DNA of 64,000 bases from Stenotrophomonas sp. MMGLT7. GTDB taxonomy: Bacteria; Pseudomonadota; Gammaproteobacteria; Xanthomonadales; Xanthomonadaceae. Shown here one piece after another: positions 1 through 11,217 of this stretch; position 1 is the stretch's first letter; the number at the start of each line of letters is the position of its first letter. Location: positions 62,001 to 126,000 of the forward strand of contig NZ_JAJOZS010000004.1 of the NCBI RefSeq assembly GCF_021168555.1. The letters run 5' to 3'. Under the pieces are notes generated by a model. It saw nothing but the letters and a program-made list of their open reading frames with translations, was not told the origin of the DNA and did no database searches. A program made the translations under genes and the position numbers.

Positions 1-167
1 AGCGAAGAAGCGCAGCCGCGACGACCGCCGACCCGGCTGCGCTTCGCTTACCCGGGCTGCGCCACCGCCGATCCGTGGCGCAACGCGCCGGCAACGCCGT
101 CTTCGCGCGGCCGCAGCATCGCCGCTGGCATGATCGCCTGCCCCTGGCAGTGGCACGGAGACGAGGC

Positions 168-746
168 ATGGCGAAGATCGCGACGGTGATGGTCGATGGC
201 GTGGCGGACTGGGAGATCGGCGTGGTGCTGCCGGCCGCGCGCGAATGGTTCGGCGACGAGGTGGTCACCGCCAGCATCGACGGCCGCCCGCTGGACTCGA
301 TCGGCGGGCTGCGCATCGCCCCCCAGTTCGCCCTGTCCGACCTGGACCCGCTCGAGGCCGACCTGTGGATCCTGCCCGGAAGCGATCGCTGGCAGGCCGG
401 CGAGATCCCCGGGCTGAGCGCGCTGCTGGACCAGCGCGTGCGGCAGGGCCGGGCGGTGGCCGCGATCTGCGGCGCCACGCTGGCGCTGGCCTATGCCGGC
501 CTGCTCGACGAGCGTCCGCACACGAGCAACTCGCTGCAGTTCCTGCAGCAGCACCTGCCCGGCTACGCCGGCCAGGCGTGGTACCGGGACCTGCCGGTGG
601 TGAGCGAAGCCGGGCTGGTGACGGCGCCGGGCACCAGCCCGGCGTCCTTCGCCTGCGCCTGCCTGCAGTGGCTGCATCCCGAGCGCGGGAGCGAGATCGA
701 GCGGGTGCGCGCGCAGTTCGCCGCCGAGTTCGCCGGCAAGCGCTGA
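168..746 (+). CDS. DJ-1/PfpI family protein (class I glutamine amidotransferase fold)
   Basis: A 192-residue cytosolic protein of the DJ-1/PfpI superfamily. The nucleophile elbow AAICGATLALA places the expected reactive cysteine at residue 101, and ILPGSDRW at 68-75 fits the upstream strand-turn of the fold. Members include small-molecule glyoxalase/deglycase-like enzymes, chaperones and transcription-linked sensors, so the substrate cannot be named from sequence. I start at the ATG at 168, which has GGAG at 157-160; the frame is open further upstream but those residues do not resemble the family. The first 167 bases hold nothing I can assign. The convergent neighbour ends 10 bp away on the other strand. 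Confidence 0.82.
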   Translation: MAKIATVMVDGVADWEIGVVLPAAREWFGDEVVTASIDGRPLDSIGGLRIAPQFALSDLDPLEADLWILPGSDRWQAGEIPGLSALLDQRVRQGRAVAAICGATLALAYAGLLDERPHTSNSLQFLQQHLPGYAGQAWYRDLPVVSEAGLVTAPGTSPASFACACLQWLHPERGSEIERVRAQFAAEFAGKR

Positions 747-756
747 GCCCGGCGCC

Positions 757-1815
757 TCAGTGCGGCGCCTCCGGCGGGTCGGAGTCGATCACCTGGATCG
801 GCTGGCCGGTGGTCTGCGGCAGCACCTGCGCGTCGGTAGCCACCATCACCGTGCCCGGCGCCAGCAGCGGCAGCACCTGCGCCTTGAACGCCTGCGGGAT
901 CACGATCTGCTCGGCCTCGTCCGCGCTGAGCACCTGCCCGGCATCGTCCTCGTGCCCGGGCACGCCGATGGCGATCCACGACGGCAGCGGCGCGTTGGCC
1001 GCGGCGGCGGCATCGGCCGGCGGCACGTAGCCGTCGGCGACGATGTAGGCACGGGTGCCGGTGCGCGGCTGCGACTCGTCGAGCTGGATGCGGGTACGGC
1101 CGATCTCGATGCCGTCGCGGTAGACGAACGCGATGCGGTCGCTGCGGCTGAGCACGATCGACAGCGGCCCGGCCTTGGGCGCGCGCTCGGGCTCCCAGCG
1201 CCACGGCCGGCCATCCTCCAGCAGCAGGTCCACGGTCTTGCCGGTGGCCGGATCGATCGGGCTGAGCGGCCCCGGATGCACCAGGTCCACCGGCGCCTTG
1301 CCGGCCTCGGACACCACCACGGTCATGCCCATGTTGGACGCCTCGAACAGCTTCTCGGCGAACGCGGTGGGCAGGTGGATGCAGCCGTGCGACTCCGGGT
1401 AGCCCGGCAGGCCGCCCGCGTGCAGCGCCACCCCGCCCCAGGTCAGGCGCTGCTGGTAGGGCATGGGCGCGTTGTTGTACTGGTTGGAGCGGTGGTCCTT
1501 GTCCTTCTGCAGGATGGTGAACACGCCGGTCGGGGTCTCGTAGCCCTTCTTGCCGCTGCTGATCGTGGACACCCCGACCAGGATGCCGTTGCGATAGACG
1601 TAGGCCCGCTGCTCGGTAAGGCTGACCACCACCGCCATCGGCCCCAGCGTCCTGCTGTCGCCGCCCCAGATCCACTGGCCCGGCTTGAGCTGTGCCGGCG
1701 GCGTGTCCACGCTGCTGGACTGGCGCGCGCCCCAGGTCGGTACCGCCAGTGCCGGGCAGGCGGTCAGGGCCAGGACGAAGGCGAGCAGCCAGCGCGCGGG
1801 AACGGGTCGGGACAT
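757..1815 (-). CDS. L,D-transpeptidase, YkuD domain, exported
   Basis: A 352-residue envelope protein with the YkuD active-site motif ESHGCIHLP; catalytic Cys145 and His143. The domain covers roughly residues 58-170. Such enzymes form 3-3 peptidoglycan cross-links or attach proteins to meso-diaminopimelate. Residues 1-25 are a signal peptide. LTAC at 17-20 resembles a lipobox, but Pro follows the Cys and a signal peptidase I site ALA-VP lies just after, so lipidation is uncertain. After the catalytic domain, residues 218-243 repeat the opening strand pattern of the YkuD domain (compare SLTEQRAYVYRNGI with SRSDRIAFVYRDGI) but have no second Cys motif. A TAGACT -10-like hexamer lies upstream near 1850 on this strand. 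Confidence 0.9.
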   Translation of the reverse strand: MSRPVPARWLLAFVLALTACPALAVPTWGARQSSSVDTPPAQLKPGQWIWGGDSRTLGPMAVVVSLTEQRAYVYRNGILVGVSTISSGKKGYETPTGVFTILQKDKDHRSNQYNNAPMPYQQRLTWGGVALHAGGLPGYPESHGCIHLPTAFAEKLFEASNMGMTVVVSEAGKAPVDLVHPGPLSPIDPATGKTVDLLLEDGRPWRWEPERAPKAGPLSIVLSRSDRIAFVYRDGIEIGRTRIQLDESQPRTGTRAYIVADGYVPPADAAAAANAPLPSWIAIGVPGHEDDAGQVLSADEAEQIVIPQAFKAQVLPLLAPGTVMVATDAQVLPQTTGQPIQVIDSDPPEAPH

Positions 1816-1963
1816 GCGGAACTTCCGTCGCGGAGATGGCCGACAGTCTAGGGTGCCGGGCGCACAGATGCGTCATCGCCATGTCTTCATTGCCAGCGGC
1901 CATGACGCCGGTCCCGCCGCTGCGTCTACTTTCGCGGCTCGTCCCTGCTTGGCCGCCACGACC

Positions 1964-3082
1964 ATGACCACAGCCCGTTTCAGTCGCCGCGTCTTCCTTG
2001 GAGGGGCCGGTGCCGGCCTGGCCTCGCTGCTGCTTCCCGCCGCCGTCCGCGGCCAGAACCCGCCGGCCGCGCTGGCGGTGCCGCAGGTGGACGCGCTGAC
2101 GATCCGCGTGGTCACCGACGGCCTGTCCTACGCGCTGGCCGGCAGCGGCCGCGAAGGCGATGTCGAGGTCACCCGCCCCGGCCATTTCCTCTCCGAGGAC
2201 GCGCCGCCGGACAAGGCGCTGATCGGCGAGTTCGGGCTGTCGCTGCACGCCGAGTCCACGCGCGGGACGGAGACGCGGCGCGTGCTGGTCGATTTCGGCC
2301 ACACCCCCGAGGCGATCAACAACAACCTCGAACTGCTGGGGATCGACGTGTCGCGGATCGATGCCCTGGTGCTGAGCCACGGCCACTACGACCACTTCGG
2401 CGGACTGGCCGGCTTCCTCGAACGGCATCGCGCCAGCCTGAAACCGGGCACCCCGCTCTACCTGGGCGACGAGGAGGCGTTCTGCTCGCGCCGCTACGCC
2501 AGCAACGGCAAGAACTACGGCGTGATCGACCGTGCCTCGCTCGATGCCGCGCGGGTCAGGGTCGTCTCGTCCGACGCGGCGACGCTGGTCGCCGGCCATG
2601 CGCTCAACACCGGGCTGATCCCACAGGAAGGATTCGAGAAGGTGCTGTCGCCGACGAAGTTCCAGGCCGGCCTGGACGCGCACGGCAACGGCTGCCGGCC
2701 CGACCACCTGCCGGGCGCGCGCGGCGAGGCCGGGGACGTCCCCGACGATTTCCACCACGAGATCGCCACCGCCTACCACGTCCGCGGCAAGGGCCTGGTC
2801 GTGCTCACCTCGTGCGGCCATCGCGGCGTGATCAACTCGGTCAGGCGCGCCCGCGCCGTCTCCGGGGTGGACAAGGTGCATGCGGTCATCGGTGGCTTCC
2901 ACCTGGCGCCCCACGGCGAGGCCTACGTCGCCGACACGCTGAACAGCCTGCTCGACCTCGGCGTGGACCACATCGTGCCGCTGCACTGCAGCGGGGAACC
3001 GTTCTACGAGCTTGCCCGGGCCACCGCCCCCGAGCGCCTGATCCGGGCCTACGTCGGCACCACGCTGGCGTTCTCGGCCTGA
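1964..3082 (+). CDS. Tat-exported metallo-beta-lactamase-fold hydrolase (COG1237-like)
   Basis: A 372-residue metallohydrolase. SHGHYDHFGG is the HxHxDH zinc motif, and the spacing plus the wording around it resembles COG1237, a group annotated after an archaeal dihydropterin-aminobenzene phosphate synthase. The bacterial members have no firm function. The N-terminus FSRRVFLGGAGAG is a twin-arginine signal, so the protein is probably folded and metallated in the cytoplasm before export. I start at ATG 1964, directly before the Tat motif. A longer frame runs upstream through unrelated sequence. It is convergent with a second YkuD-type gene, with a hairpin between them at 3092-3117. Confidence 0.85.
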   Translation: MTTARFSRRVFLGGAGAGLASLLLPAAVRGQNPPAALAVPQVDALTIRVVTDGLSYALAGSGREGDVEVTRPGHFLSEDAPPDKALIGEFGLSLHAESTRGTETRRVLVDFGHTPEAINNNLELLGIDVSRIDALVLSHGHYDHFGGLAGFLERHRASLKPGTPLYLGDEEAFCSRRYASNGKNYGVIDRASLDAARVRVVSSDAATLVAGHALNTGLIPQEGFEKVLSPTKFQAGLDAHGNGCRPDHLPGARGEAGDVPDDFHHEIATAYHVRGKGLVVLTSCGHRGVINSVRRARAVSGVDKVHAVIGGFHLAPHGEAYVADTLNSLLDLGVDHIVPLHCSGEPFYELARATAPERLIRAYVGTTLAFSA

Positions 3083-3091
3083 CCTGCACTT

Positions 3092-3117
3092 GCCGGCACG
3101 GCGATCCCCGTGCCGGC
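3092..3117. terminator. Hairpin between convergent genes, possible bidirectional terminator
   Basis: GCCGGCACG at 3092-3100 pairs perfectly with CGTGCCGGC at 3109-3117 around an 8-nt loop. It lies between the stops of two convergent genes (3082 and 3124). There is no T-run on either strand, so classical intrinsic termination is not assured. Confidence 0.45.
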
Positions 3118-3123
3118 GCAACC

Positions 3124-3885
3124 TCAGTGCGTGCTGGCCAGCTGGCTCGGCGCCTGCTGCAGCCGTGCCTGCGCGCAGCGCGCCAGCGCCGAGCGCGTCA
3201 GCCAGGCCTGCTCGGGATAGTAGGAAAACACGAACTGGCCGTCCTTGAGCTGGTCGATGACCGGCCGCGCCACCGCGGTGCGCAGCGCCGGGCAGCCCCA
3301 GCTGCGGCCGAGCCGGCCGATGCGGCGGCCGTTGTCGGCATTCACGTAGGCGGCGCCGTGCATGACGATGGCGCGGCTGAGCGCGGCGTCGTTGAAGCCC
3401 GGGTCCAGCCCTTCCATGCGCAGCGAATAGCCGTTGCGGCCCTGGTAGGTGTCGCGGGTGTAGAACAGGCCCAGGCTGGAGGCGTGGGTGCCCTCGTCGT
3501 TGGAGAAACGATGCGGCACGTCCTCGCCCGAGCCCTGCCCGTGCGCCACCCATTCCTCGTACAGCAGCCGGCCGGCGGCCAGGTCGAACACCCACAGCCG
3601 CGGCTTCAGCGACGAGCGGCTGTAGTCGATCACCGCCAGGCGGCGGGCGTCGGCACCGGTGCCGTGCGCCTGCGCGCATTGCATCGCCGACAGCCCCAGC
3701 GCCAGCACCTGCGGGTCGGCCGCCGGGGCCAGCCGCGCCAGGTCCTGTGCCGCCAGCGACCGCGGCGGCTGGGCCAGCGGCGGCGGCAGCACGGAGGCAC
3801 CGTGGGGGCGCGCCTCCGGCGAGCGGGCGCCGGCCGGGGCGATGGCGGCCACCACGGCCAGGAGCGGGAACAGCAGGATCTTCAT
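3124..3885 (-). CDS. Murein L,D-transpeptidase catalytic domain family protein (YkuD_2 type), exported
   Basis: A 253-residue exported protein whose catalytic region carries IVMHGAAYVN and GRSWGCPAL, the His and Cys motifs of the YkuD_2 (PF13645-like) branch rather than the classical SHGCxR motif. Residues 1-21 are a signal peptide (cleavage near AGA-RS) followed by a Pro-rich linker and a mature domain from about residue 45. YEEWVAHGQGSGE and DGQFVFSYYPEQ also fit the family. A role in peptidoglycan modification is inferred from the fold only. It is the second such protein within 3 kb, with the Tat-exported hydrolase between them. Confidence 0.85.
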   Translation of the reverse strand: MKILLFPLLAVVAAIAPAGARSPEARPHGASVLPPPLAQPPRSLAAQDLARLAPAADPQVLALGLSAMQCAQAHGTGADARRLAVIDYSRSSLKPRLWVFDLAAGRLLYEEWVAHGQGSGEDVPHRFSNDEGTHASSLGLFYTRDTYQGRNGYSLRMEGLDPGFNDAALSRAIVMHGAAYVNADNGRRIGRLGRSWGCPALRTAVARPVIDQLKDGQFVFSYYPEQAWLTRSALARCAQARLQQAPSQLASTH

Positions 3886-4050
3886 GGCAGGCTCTTCATG
3901 GCAGTCGGGCCGGACGGCGGGACACGGCCCCGTCCGCGTCGTCGCACCGGTTCAGGCGGGGAGCGGCGATGTGGACGAAGGGCCACGGGGCCCGTCTGCG
4001 CAGCGGCGGCGATCACGGTTCGACACGCGCCGCGCCAGGGCCATTCTGCA

Positions 4051-4764
<714 letters not shown>

Positions 4765-4774
4765 GGTGGAGCCC

Positions 4775-5041
4775 TCAGGCCGGCAGGAGGCCGGGGTCGG
4801 AGTCTTCGACCGAGATGGGGCCATCGCCCGGCCCGGCCAAGTCCAGCGCGCGCACCGCGGCCTCGGCGGCCGGCAGCGATTCATCCGCCACGCATACCCG
4901 CAGCACGCCGAACAGCGGCAGCTCGCCCATGCCGCCGAGCAGGGATTCGCCGAACACGAACGCGGGGATGCCGGCGTCCTCCAGCGCATGCTTGACCAGG
5001 TGGGCGTCGATCAGGTTCTCGGCTCGGTAGGCGACTTTCAC
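4775..5041 (-). CDS. DUF2007-type putative signal-transducing protein
   Basis: An 88-residue protein. The opening [20 protein letters not shown] and the later [14 protein letters not shown] are characteristic of the small alpha/beta DUF2007 fold (PF09413-like), whose members are loosely called PII-like or signal-transducing without demonstrated function. I chose the GTG at 5041 because the homology begins exactly there; the frame extends about 26 codons upstream without family resemblance. It is divergent from glnS (89 bp between starts) and lies 10 bp before msrA in the same direction. Confidence 0.75.
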   Translation of the reverse strand: MKVAYRAENLIDAHLVKHALEDAGIPAFVFGESLLGGMGELPLFGVLRVCVADESLPAAEAAVRALDLAGPGDGPISVEDSDPGLLPA

Positions 5042-5097
5042 GGGGCACGGCTCCAGCAACGGTCGTCCGCGAGCATACGACCGCCGGCCCGGCGCGA

Positions 5098-5103
5098 TAA
5101 ACT
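5098..5103 (+). promoter_or_regulatory. Likely -10 element of glnS
   Basis: TAAACT in the context GCGATAAACTG lies 27 nt before the glnS ATG in the only non-coding stretch between divergent genes. No convincing -35 box is visible. Confidence 0.4.
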
Positions 5104-5130
5104 GCCGGTCCTTCTGCATTCAGTTCCGGC

Positions 5131-6903
<1,773 letters not shown>

Positions 6904-7343
6904 TGTCCCGTGCGGTGCCTCCGGGGCCGAGGGTCGCGGGGCATCGCATGGCGACCGCCACTTCCGCGCAGTAGACAGCTCGACTTGCGCGGGGCCGGGA
7001 CCACCGGCCTGCTGCCGGCTTTCCGTTTCGTCGCGTCGACGCCTTGCGCGCACCTGCCTGGCATCGGGTGCCCTTTCCCAGCGGATGGATTCCAAGGCGC
7101 GGGCTGGGAGGCGCAGTGGAGACAGGTGCGCTAGAAGGGACTACGGGCACCTGGCATCGATCGGGCCCGCGCAAGCCGGCGCGGGAATCTGCCCATTCCG
7201 ATTGGCGATGAACAGGCCCGCCGGCGCGTGGACGGCGAAACGCTATCCTTCGGCACGACGATCTGCCTGCACGACAGCGCCGCCGAGGGCGGCGGTTCCG
7301 CCATCACCGGCAACCAGGAAGATCCGGCTCGAAAAGGACACCG
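6904..7343. other. 440-bp intergenic region, no gene recognised
   Basis: The region between glnS and the transporter gene contains only short frames without family resemblance on either strand. AAAAGGA just before 7344 is the ribosome binding site of the next gene. No repeat element, tRNA or terminator was seen. Confidence 0.5.
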
Positions 7344-8279
7344 ATGCACGAGAGATGGCTGGCCGGGATCGGCGCCGGCATGGCCGCCGGCGCGTTGTGG
7401 GGACTGGTGTTCCTGGCACCGCAACTGCTGCGCGACTTCACCCCGCTGCAACTGTCGGCCTCGCGCTACCTGGCCTACGGGCTGGTGGCCGCGGCAGTGC
7501 TGGCACCGCGCTGGCGCCGCGCCACCGCATCGCTGGGACGTGCCGAATGGTGGGCGCTGGTACGGCTGAGCCTGCTCGGCAATCTCGTCTACTACGTGCT
7601 GGTCGGCGCGGCGGTGCACTGGGCCGGCGGGCCGGCCACCGCGCTGATCGTGGGCCTGGTGCCGGTGGTGGTGATGGCGGCCGGCTCGCGCGCGGCCGGC
7701 GCGATGCGGCTGTCGGCGCTGGCCGCGCCCTGCGCGCTGTGCCTGGCCGGCGTGGCGCTGATCGGCTGGCAGGCACTGTCGCGCGAGGGCAGCGGCGGCC
7801 AGGGCCTGGGGCTGCGCATCGCCGGCCTGCTGTGCGCGTTCGCGGCGTTGCTGTCGTGGTCGGCCTACTCGGTGGGCAATGCGCGCTGGCTGTCGCGGCG
7901 CGCTGACATCTCCGGGCGCGACTGGTCGCTGCTGACCGGCGTGGTCACCGGTGCGCTGGCGCTGCTGCTGGCGCCGGCCGCGTTCGGTGCCTCGGCGCCG
8001 CATGCGCCGGCCGACTGGGCGCGCTTCTGGGGCGTGGCGGCGCTGCTGGCGGTGTTCGCCTCGGTGATCGGCAACGCCTGCTGGAACCGGGCCAGCCGGC
8101 TGCTGCCGCTCACCCTGGCCGGGCAGATGATCGTGTTCGAGACCGTGTTCGCGCTGCTGTACGGCTTTGCCTGGGAACGTCGCTGGCCGACCTCGCTGGA
8201 GCTGGCGGCCATCGCCTGCCTGCTGGTCGGCGTGGTGTGGTGCGCCTCGGCGCACCTGCCGCGGCGGGCGAAGGCGTGA
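7344..8279 (+). CDS. EamA/DMT-superfamily transporter
   Basis: A 311-residue inner-membrane protein with about ten hydrophobic segments arranged as two EamA repeats. The first opens with AAGALWGLVFLAPQLL and the second with LLCAFAALLSWSAYSVGNARWL; SVIGNACWNRASRLLP is typical of the second repeat. Family members export amino acids, metabolites or drugs; the substrate here is unknown. Start at ATG 7344 with AAAAGGA 6-8 nt upstream. It stands alone, well separated from glnS and from the deaminase gene downstream. Confidence 0.85.
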   Translation: MHERWLAGIGAGMAAGALWGLVFLAPQLLRDFTPLQLSASRYLAYGLVAAAVLAPRWRRATASLGRAEWWALVRLSLLGNLVYYVLVGAAVHWAGGPATALIVGLVPVVVMAAGSRAAGAMRLSALAAPCALCLAGVALIGWQALSREGSGGQGLGLRIAGLLCAFAALLSWSAYSVGNARWLSRRADISGRDWSLLTGVVTGALALLLAPAAFGASAPHAPADWARFWGVAALLAVFASVIGNACWNRASRLLPLTLAGQMIVFETVFALLYGFAWERRWPTSLELAAIACLLVGVVWCASAHLPRRAKA

Positions 8280-8393
8280 ACCGCAGCCGGCGGGTCGTCG
8301 CGGCAGCCGGCGCATGGGCACGGGTGGCTTGCGCGCGATCGCCGGCTGTCGCAGCGTAGCGGGGCAATGCGCCGCAAGCGCCGCCGGCGCGGA

Positions 8394-8399
8394 TACACT
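8394..8399 (+). promoter_or_regulatory. Likely -10 element of the deaminase-rlmM pair
   Basis: TACACT in GCGCGGATACACTGCG precedes the ATG at 8436 by 36 nt. No clear -35 was found. Confidence 0.3.
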
Positions 8400-8435
8400 G
8401 CGCCGCCCCATGCGAACCCAGGAACCGATCCGCCG

Positions 8436-8996
8436 ATGCTCAACGCCCAAGTCCACATCACCCTGCCCGTCTGGGTCCACGATGCCGTCGACCACGGCCG
8501 CGCCTATCCCGGCGATGCGGACAAGGTGGCACTGGCGATCGAACTGGCGCGCCTGAACGTGGAGCACGGCAGCGGCGGCCCGTTCGGCGCGGTGGTGTTC
8601 GGCCCGGACGACCGCATCATCGCCGCCGGGGTCAACCGCGTGGTGCCGCAGCACACCTCGCTGGCGCATGCCGAGAACATGGCCTACATGCTGGCCCAGC
8701 AGCGCGTGCAGGATTGCCGGCTCAACGCAGCGCGCGCGCCGGTGACGCTGGCGACCTCGGCGCAGCCATGCTGCCAGTGCTACGGCGCCACCATCTGGGC
8801 CGGCATCGACCGCCTGCTGATCGGCGCCCGCGCCGAGGACGTGATGGAGCTGACCGAGTTCGACGAAGGCCCGCTGCCGGCGGACTGGGTCGGCGAACTG
8901 AACAAGCGCGGCATCGAGGTGGTGCGCGACCTGCATCGCCAGGACGCCCGCGAGGTGCTGCGCCGCTATGGCGAGAGCGGCGGTGACCGTTATTGA
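8436..8996 (+). CDS. Nucleoside/nucleobase deaminase (CDA fold)
   Basis: A 186-residue zinc hydrolase of the cytidine deaminase superfamily. LAHAENMAYM is the HAE motif supplying the zinc His and the proton-shuttling Glu, and AQPCCQCYGA is the PCxxC zinc pair. The order resembles guanine deaminase and related purine or tRNA deaminases more than pyrimidine CDA. VEHGSGGPFGAVVFG is the usual opening strand. The substrate cannot be fixed. ATG 8436 is preferred over an upstream in-frame ATG because AGGA lies about 12 nt before it and the family similarity starts just after. Its 3' end overlaps the start of rlmM by 29 nt, implying translational coupling. Confidence 0.85.
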   Translation: MLNAQVHITLPVWVHDAVDHGRAYPGDADKVALAIELARLNVEHGSGGPFGAVVFGPDDRIIAAGVNRVVPQHTSLAHAENMAYMLAQQRVQDCRLNAARAPVTLATSAQPCCQCYGATIWAGIDRLLIGARAEDVMELTEFDEGPLPADWVGELNKRGIEVVRDLHRQDAREVLRRYGESGGDRY

Positions 8997-10053
8997 CGCC
9001 GGCAGCGCCGTGCTCGGCTACTGCCGCCAGGGCTTCGAGCCGGAACTGGCCGCCGAGCTCGGCGAGCGCGCCGCGGCCGCCGGCCTGCCCGGCTATGCGC
9101 GCACCCGGCGCAACGACGGCTACGTGCTGTTCCACTGCGAGGACGGCGCCGCGCTGGCGCAGCGGCTGCACTGGCGCGGGCTGATCTTCGCCCGGCAGAA
9201 GCTGCAGTTGCTGGCCGAACTGGAAGGCCTGGACCCGAAGGACCGCATCGCGCCGATGCTGGCCGCGCTGCAGGGCCGGCCGCGTTTCGGCGACCTGTGG
9301 GTGGAGCATCCGGACTCGGACGCCGGCAAGCCGCTGGCCGGGCTGGCGCGCAGCTTCGGCAACGCGCTGCGGCCGGCACTGCGCAAGGCCGGGCTGCTGA
9401 GCGACAAGCCGCAAGCGCGGCTGCCGCGCCTGCACGTGTGCTTCGTCGCCGGCGACCACGCATTGCTGGCGCAGGGCGATCCCGCCGACGGCGCGCCGTG
9501 GCCGCTGGGCATCCCGCGCCTGAAGCTGCTGGCCGACGCGCCGTCGCGCTCGGCGCTCAAGCTGGAGGAAGCGCTGCTGACGCTGCTCTCGCCGGAGGAG
9601 AAGGCGGCGCTGCTGCGGCCGGGCATGCGCGCGGCCGACCTGGGCGCCGCGCCCGGCGGCTGGACCTGGGTGCTGACCCGCGAGCACCTGCACGTCACCA
9701 GCGTGGACAACGGCCCGCTGCGCCAGCACGTGCTCGACACCGGCCTGGTCGAGCACCTGCGCGCCGACGGCTTCCACTGGCAGCCGCCGCAGCCGCTGGA
9801 CTGGATGGTCTGCGACATGGTCGAGCAGCCGCGCCGGGTCGCCGCGCGCATGGCCACCTGGCTGCGCGAGGGCTGGTGCCGCAACGCCATCTTCAACCTC
9901 AAGCTGCCGATGAAGAAGCGCTGGGACGAGACCCGGCTGTGCCTGGACCTGTTCGCCGAGCAGGCGCAGCGCCCGCTGACCCTGCGCGCGCGCCAGCTCT
10001 ACCACGACCGCGAGGAGATCACCGTCTTCGCCGGAAGCGCGCGCGCCGGCTGA
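8968..10053 (+). CDS. rlmM: 23S rRNA 2'-O-ribose C2498 methyltransferase RlmM
   Basis: A 361-residue SAM-dependent methyltransferase of the RlmM/YgdE type. LGYCRQGFEPELAAEL is the characteristic N-terminal THUMP-like region, and ADLGAAPGGWTWVL is the Rossmann SAM site; DWMVCDMVEQP and FNLKLPMKKRW carry the D and K of the catalytic KDKE set. The family methylates C2498 in domain V of 23S rRNA. I give the ATG at 8968 (GAGGTG upstream, inside the deaminase gene). A GTG at 9010, immediately before the conserved region, is also possible and would remove the overlap. Confidence 0.93.
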   Translation: MARAAVTVIDAGSAVLGYCRQGFEPELAAELGERAAAAGLPGYARTRRNDGYVLFHCEDGAALAQRLHWRGLIFARQKLQLLAELEGLDPKDRIAPMLAALQGRPRFGDLWVEHPDSDAGKPLAGLARSFGNALRPALRKAGLLSDKPQARLPRLHVCFVAGDHALLAQGDPADGAPWPLGIPRLKLLADAPSRSALKLEEALLTLLSPEEKAALLRPGMRAADLGAAPGGWTWVLTREHLHVTSVDNGPLRQHVLDTGLVEHLRADGFHWQPPQPLDWMVCDMVEQPRRVAARMATWLREGWCRNAIFNLKLPMKKRWDETRLCLDLFAEQAQRPLTLRARQLYHDREEITVFAGSARAG

Positions 10054-10079
10054 GCCGGGCGCTCGCCCGGTCCGGCATC

Positions 10080-11069
10080 TCAGGCGGGGCGGCCGTCCGC
10101 CGGCTCGCCGAGCAGGTAGGCATACATGCTGGAGATGTCGCGTTCGGCATAGCCGGCCTCGGCGCCGGCCTGCCACAACGTGGCGATCTGCGCGATCACC
10201 GGCAGTTCCAGTTCGGCCGGGGCCGATTGCCGATACGCCTGCAGCGCCAGCCCGGCATCCTTGGCGCCCCACTTGAGCGCCATCTCGGTGGAGAAGTCCT
10301 GCGCCCCGATCTTGGCCAGCTTGGCCTTCACGTAGGGCGCGGCCAGCGGGCCGCCCTCCAGCGCCGCCCACACCTGGCCTGCGTCGAAGCCCAGCGCACG
10401 CGCCAGCACCGCGGTCTCGGCCACGCCCTGCATCACCGCCACCAGCCAGGCATTGACCACGAGTTTCATGCGCGTGCCGGCACCGGCACCGCCGAGCCAG
10501 ACGGTGGCGCGGGAGATCGCCTCGAGCACCTGCGCCACCGCCGCGTCCGCCGCCTCTGCGCGGGCGCCGCGCACCGGCTGCGGCGCCGAACTGCCCAGCG
10601 TGTCGCTGGAGGCGAGGATGGTGACCGCGGCGTTCTCGGCCGGCCCCTTGGAGCCGGAGATCGGCGCATCGACGAAGAACACGTCCGGCCGCGCGGCCTG
10701 CAGCGCCCGCGCCAGCGCCTGGGTACCGTCGATGCCGATGGTGCCCATCTGCAGCAAGGCGCTGCCGGGGCGCAGCGCGGCGGCGACCGAGGCCGGTGCC
10801 GGCGCGTCGCCTGCCACTTCGCCGAGGATGACGCCACGGCTGACCTCGGCCGTGGTCAATACGCAGAGGACGACGTCGGCCGGTGCCGCCGCGCCCGCGG
10901 CATCGGCGTGCACCCGCGCGCCGGCGGCCTGCAGCGCACGCGCCGGCTCCGGCGAGCGGTTCCACACGTGCACCTCGAACCCGGCCTTGGCCAGGTTGCG
11001 GGCGAAGGCCGAGCCCATGATCCCCAGGCCCAGCACGGCCACCACGGGCCTGGGCGATTGCGTTGCCAT
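10080..11069 (-). CDS. NAD(P)-dependent beta-hydroxyacid dehydrogenase family protein (GLYR-like)
   Basis: A 329-residue oxidoreductase. VLGLGIMGSAFARNLAKAG is the dinucleotide-binding GxGxxG, DAPISGSKGPAENA the substrate loop typical of glyoxylate/succinic-semialdehyde reductases, and GTRMKLVVNAWL contains the catalytic Lys. The relatives reduce short aldehyde-acids or oxidise 3-hydroxyisobutyrate; the substrate is not determinable. A short Ala-rich insertion (RGARAEAADAAVAQ) lies between the domains. Start at ATG 11069 with AGGGAG about 8 nt upstream. It is convergent with rlmM and divergent from the 240-residue orphan gene. Confidence 0.85.
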   Translation of the reverse strand: MATQSPRPVVAVLGLGIMGSAFARNLAKAGFEVHVWNRSPEPARALQAAGARVHADAAGAAAPADVVLCVLTTAEVSRGVILGEVAGDAPAPASVAAALRPGSALLQMGTIGIDGTQALARALQAARPDVFFVDAPISGSKGPAENAAVTILASSDTLGSSAPQPVRGARAEAADAAVAQVLEAISRATVWLGGAGAGTRMKLVVNAWLVAVMQGVAETAVLARALGFDAGQVWAALEGGPLAAPYVKAKLAKIGAQDFSTEMALKWGAKDAGLALQAYRQSAPAELELPVIAQIATLWQAGAEAGYAERDISSMYAYLLGEPADGRPA

Positions 11070-11217
11070 GATGCGACTCCCTGTTGGTGAAGGGTGTCCG
11101 GTATACCACCGGCCACGCCCGTGCCGGACGGTGCATGCATCCCCGCCGCGCGGCGACGGCGGTCTCAGCCGGTGCAATCGCGGCAGGCGATACTGTCTGG
11201 ACACGAAGGAGACCGCC

